The notes under the pieces were generated by a model, which was not told the origin of the DNA, did not search any database, and worked only from the letters and a program-made list of their open reading frames with translations. A stretch of DNA of 23,148 nucleotides from a virus: positions 1 through 23,148 of the IMG/VR virus record IMGVR_UViG_3300030060_002567; one strand, written 5' to 3'. Every line of letters begins with the position of its first letter. Position 1 is the first letter of the stretch. Positions 22,729 through 23,148 of the stretch are shown one piece after another. A program made the position numbers and the translations under genes.

Positions 22729-23148
22729 CTAATAAATTTTTTGAAACTCTGCTATAACCGTATACATGTTACCATCATCAGCGCCACCGGGTACAACAAA
22801 ATTAACATCACTTTGATTACTATTACTAGATTTATCTGCTGGTATTCCACCAAATTCTCTAAAGTCCCAATATCCTGCACCAGTTAATCCGATGATAGGA
22901 ATATCTCCATCAGAGTCTTCTTCATCTAAACGTGCAAAAGAATCTCCACCATCTCCACCTTGACATGAATACCAGACTCTAAGTAGTCCTAAGTGAGCTA
23001 CTGCAGTTCCATCTGATCTAGCAGCTAGTGCTGATACATCTCCAAAAACTGTAGTTCCACCTGTTCCGTCTGATTGGTTTACTATTTTAATAACAACTCT
23101 CTTATCATTTTGTTGTAAGATAGTTGGTCCTGTTACTGTGTCTGCCAT
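22729..23148 (-). CDS. Small virion protein, possibly capsid-associated (start at window edge)
   Basis: 139 aa from an ATG at the last base of the window (23148) to TAG 22731-22729. MADTVTGPTILQQNDKRVVI looks like a genuine N-terminus, but a start further upstream cannot be excluded. The protein is beta-rich: VVIKIVNQSDG at 18-28, LGLLRVWYSCQGG near 53-65, GYWDFREFGGIP, and a final MYTVIAEFQKIY strand. I recall homologues in marine podoviruses as small virion proteins near the capsid genes. No enzyme motif or TM helix. Its stop codon overlaps the SD of the 254-aa gene (TAGGAG), so the two are co-translated. Decoration or head-fibre-like role is a guess. Confidence 0.75.
   Translation of the reverse strand: MADTVTGPTILQQNDKRVVIKIVNQSDGTGGTTVFGDVSALAARSDGTAVAHLGLLRVWYSCQGGDGGDSFARLDEEDSDGDIPIIGLTGAGYWDFREFGGIPADKSSNSNQSDVNFVVPGGADDGNMYTVIAEFQKIY

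Noticed and set aside
1-23148. tRNA, rRNA, integrase, transposase or insertion sequence
   Set aside because: No cloverleaf, conserved RNA sequence, recombinase motif or terminal repeat pair was recognised on either strand.

Overview
This window looks like part of a tailed-phage genome, or a provirus or metagenome-assembled viral contig, from an AT-rich marine bacterium. The base composition is strongly AT-rich. Genes are packed with almost no spacers, and one 16.5-kb block of 18 late genes lies on the minus strand. The gene set (two gp4/adaptor-like proteins, a STAAELNILDGVT-repeat fibre, LamG/SPRY and three-repeat fibre proteins, a large ejection-like protein, 'DGGRV..QTGGI' proteins) is what I associate with short-tailed phages of SAR11/pelagiphage type and uncultured marine podoviruses. 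That host assignment is inference. No terminase, portal, major capsid protein, polymerase, integrase, tRNA, rRNA or CRISPR is visible. Head genes probably lie beyond position 23148.

Layout. Positions 1-704 hold two overlapping small minus-strand genes of unknown function; the first runs off the left edge. Positions 705-758 form a short divergent regulatory gap with promoter-like boxes and a 7-bp inverted repeat. Positions 759-2189 hold the only plus-strand gene, a complete SNF2/SF2-type helicase. Its stop overlaps, tail to tail, the last gene of the late block.

The late block is transcribed from 23148 down to 2186. In transcription order it holds: a small virion protein (139 aa, at the window edge); an adaptor-like protein (254 aa); a conserved virion protein (189 aa); a second adaptor-like protein (234 aa); a repeat-rich tail fibre (936 aa); a fibre-assembly-like protein (208 aa); a LamG+SPRY lectin-like protein (478 aa); a three-repeat fibre protein (350 aa); a tail-nozzle-like protein (715 aa); three tiny overlapping genes (43, 54 and 113 aa, the last two starting with GTG and TTG); an 84-nt gap with a hairpin and a promoter-like sequence; then 701-, 386-, 266-, 1298- and 512-aa proteins, probably internal-core or ejection components; and a 58-aa coiled-coil/single-TM protein that could be a holin.

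The genes appear to be translated as coupled chains. Seven junctions are TAATG (1-nt overlap), two are TAATATG, and three are 8-nt overlaps. The logic is that of a structural operon: connector first, then receptor-binding apparatus, then internal or ejection proteins, then possibly lysis. I found no wholly new enzymatic system. The most interesting items are the tiny-gene cluster with non-ATG starts, the shared glycine motif in core-like proteins, the layered fibre repeats, the inverted helicase with its divergent operator-like site, and the XhlA-like mini-protein.
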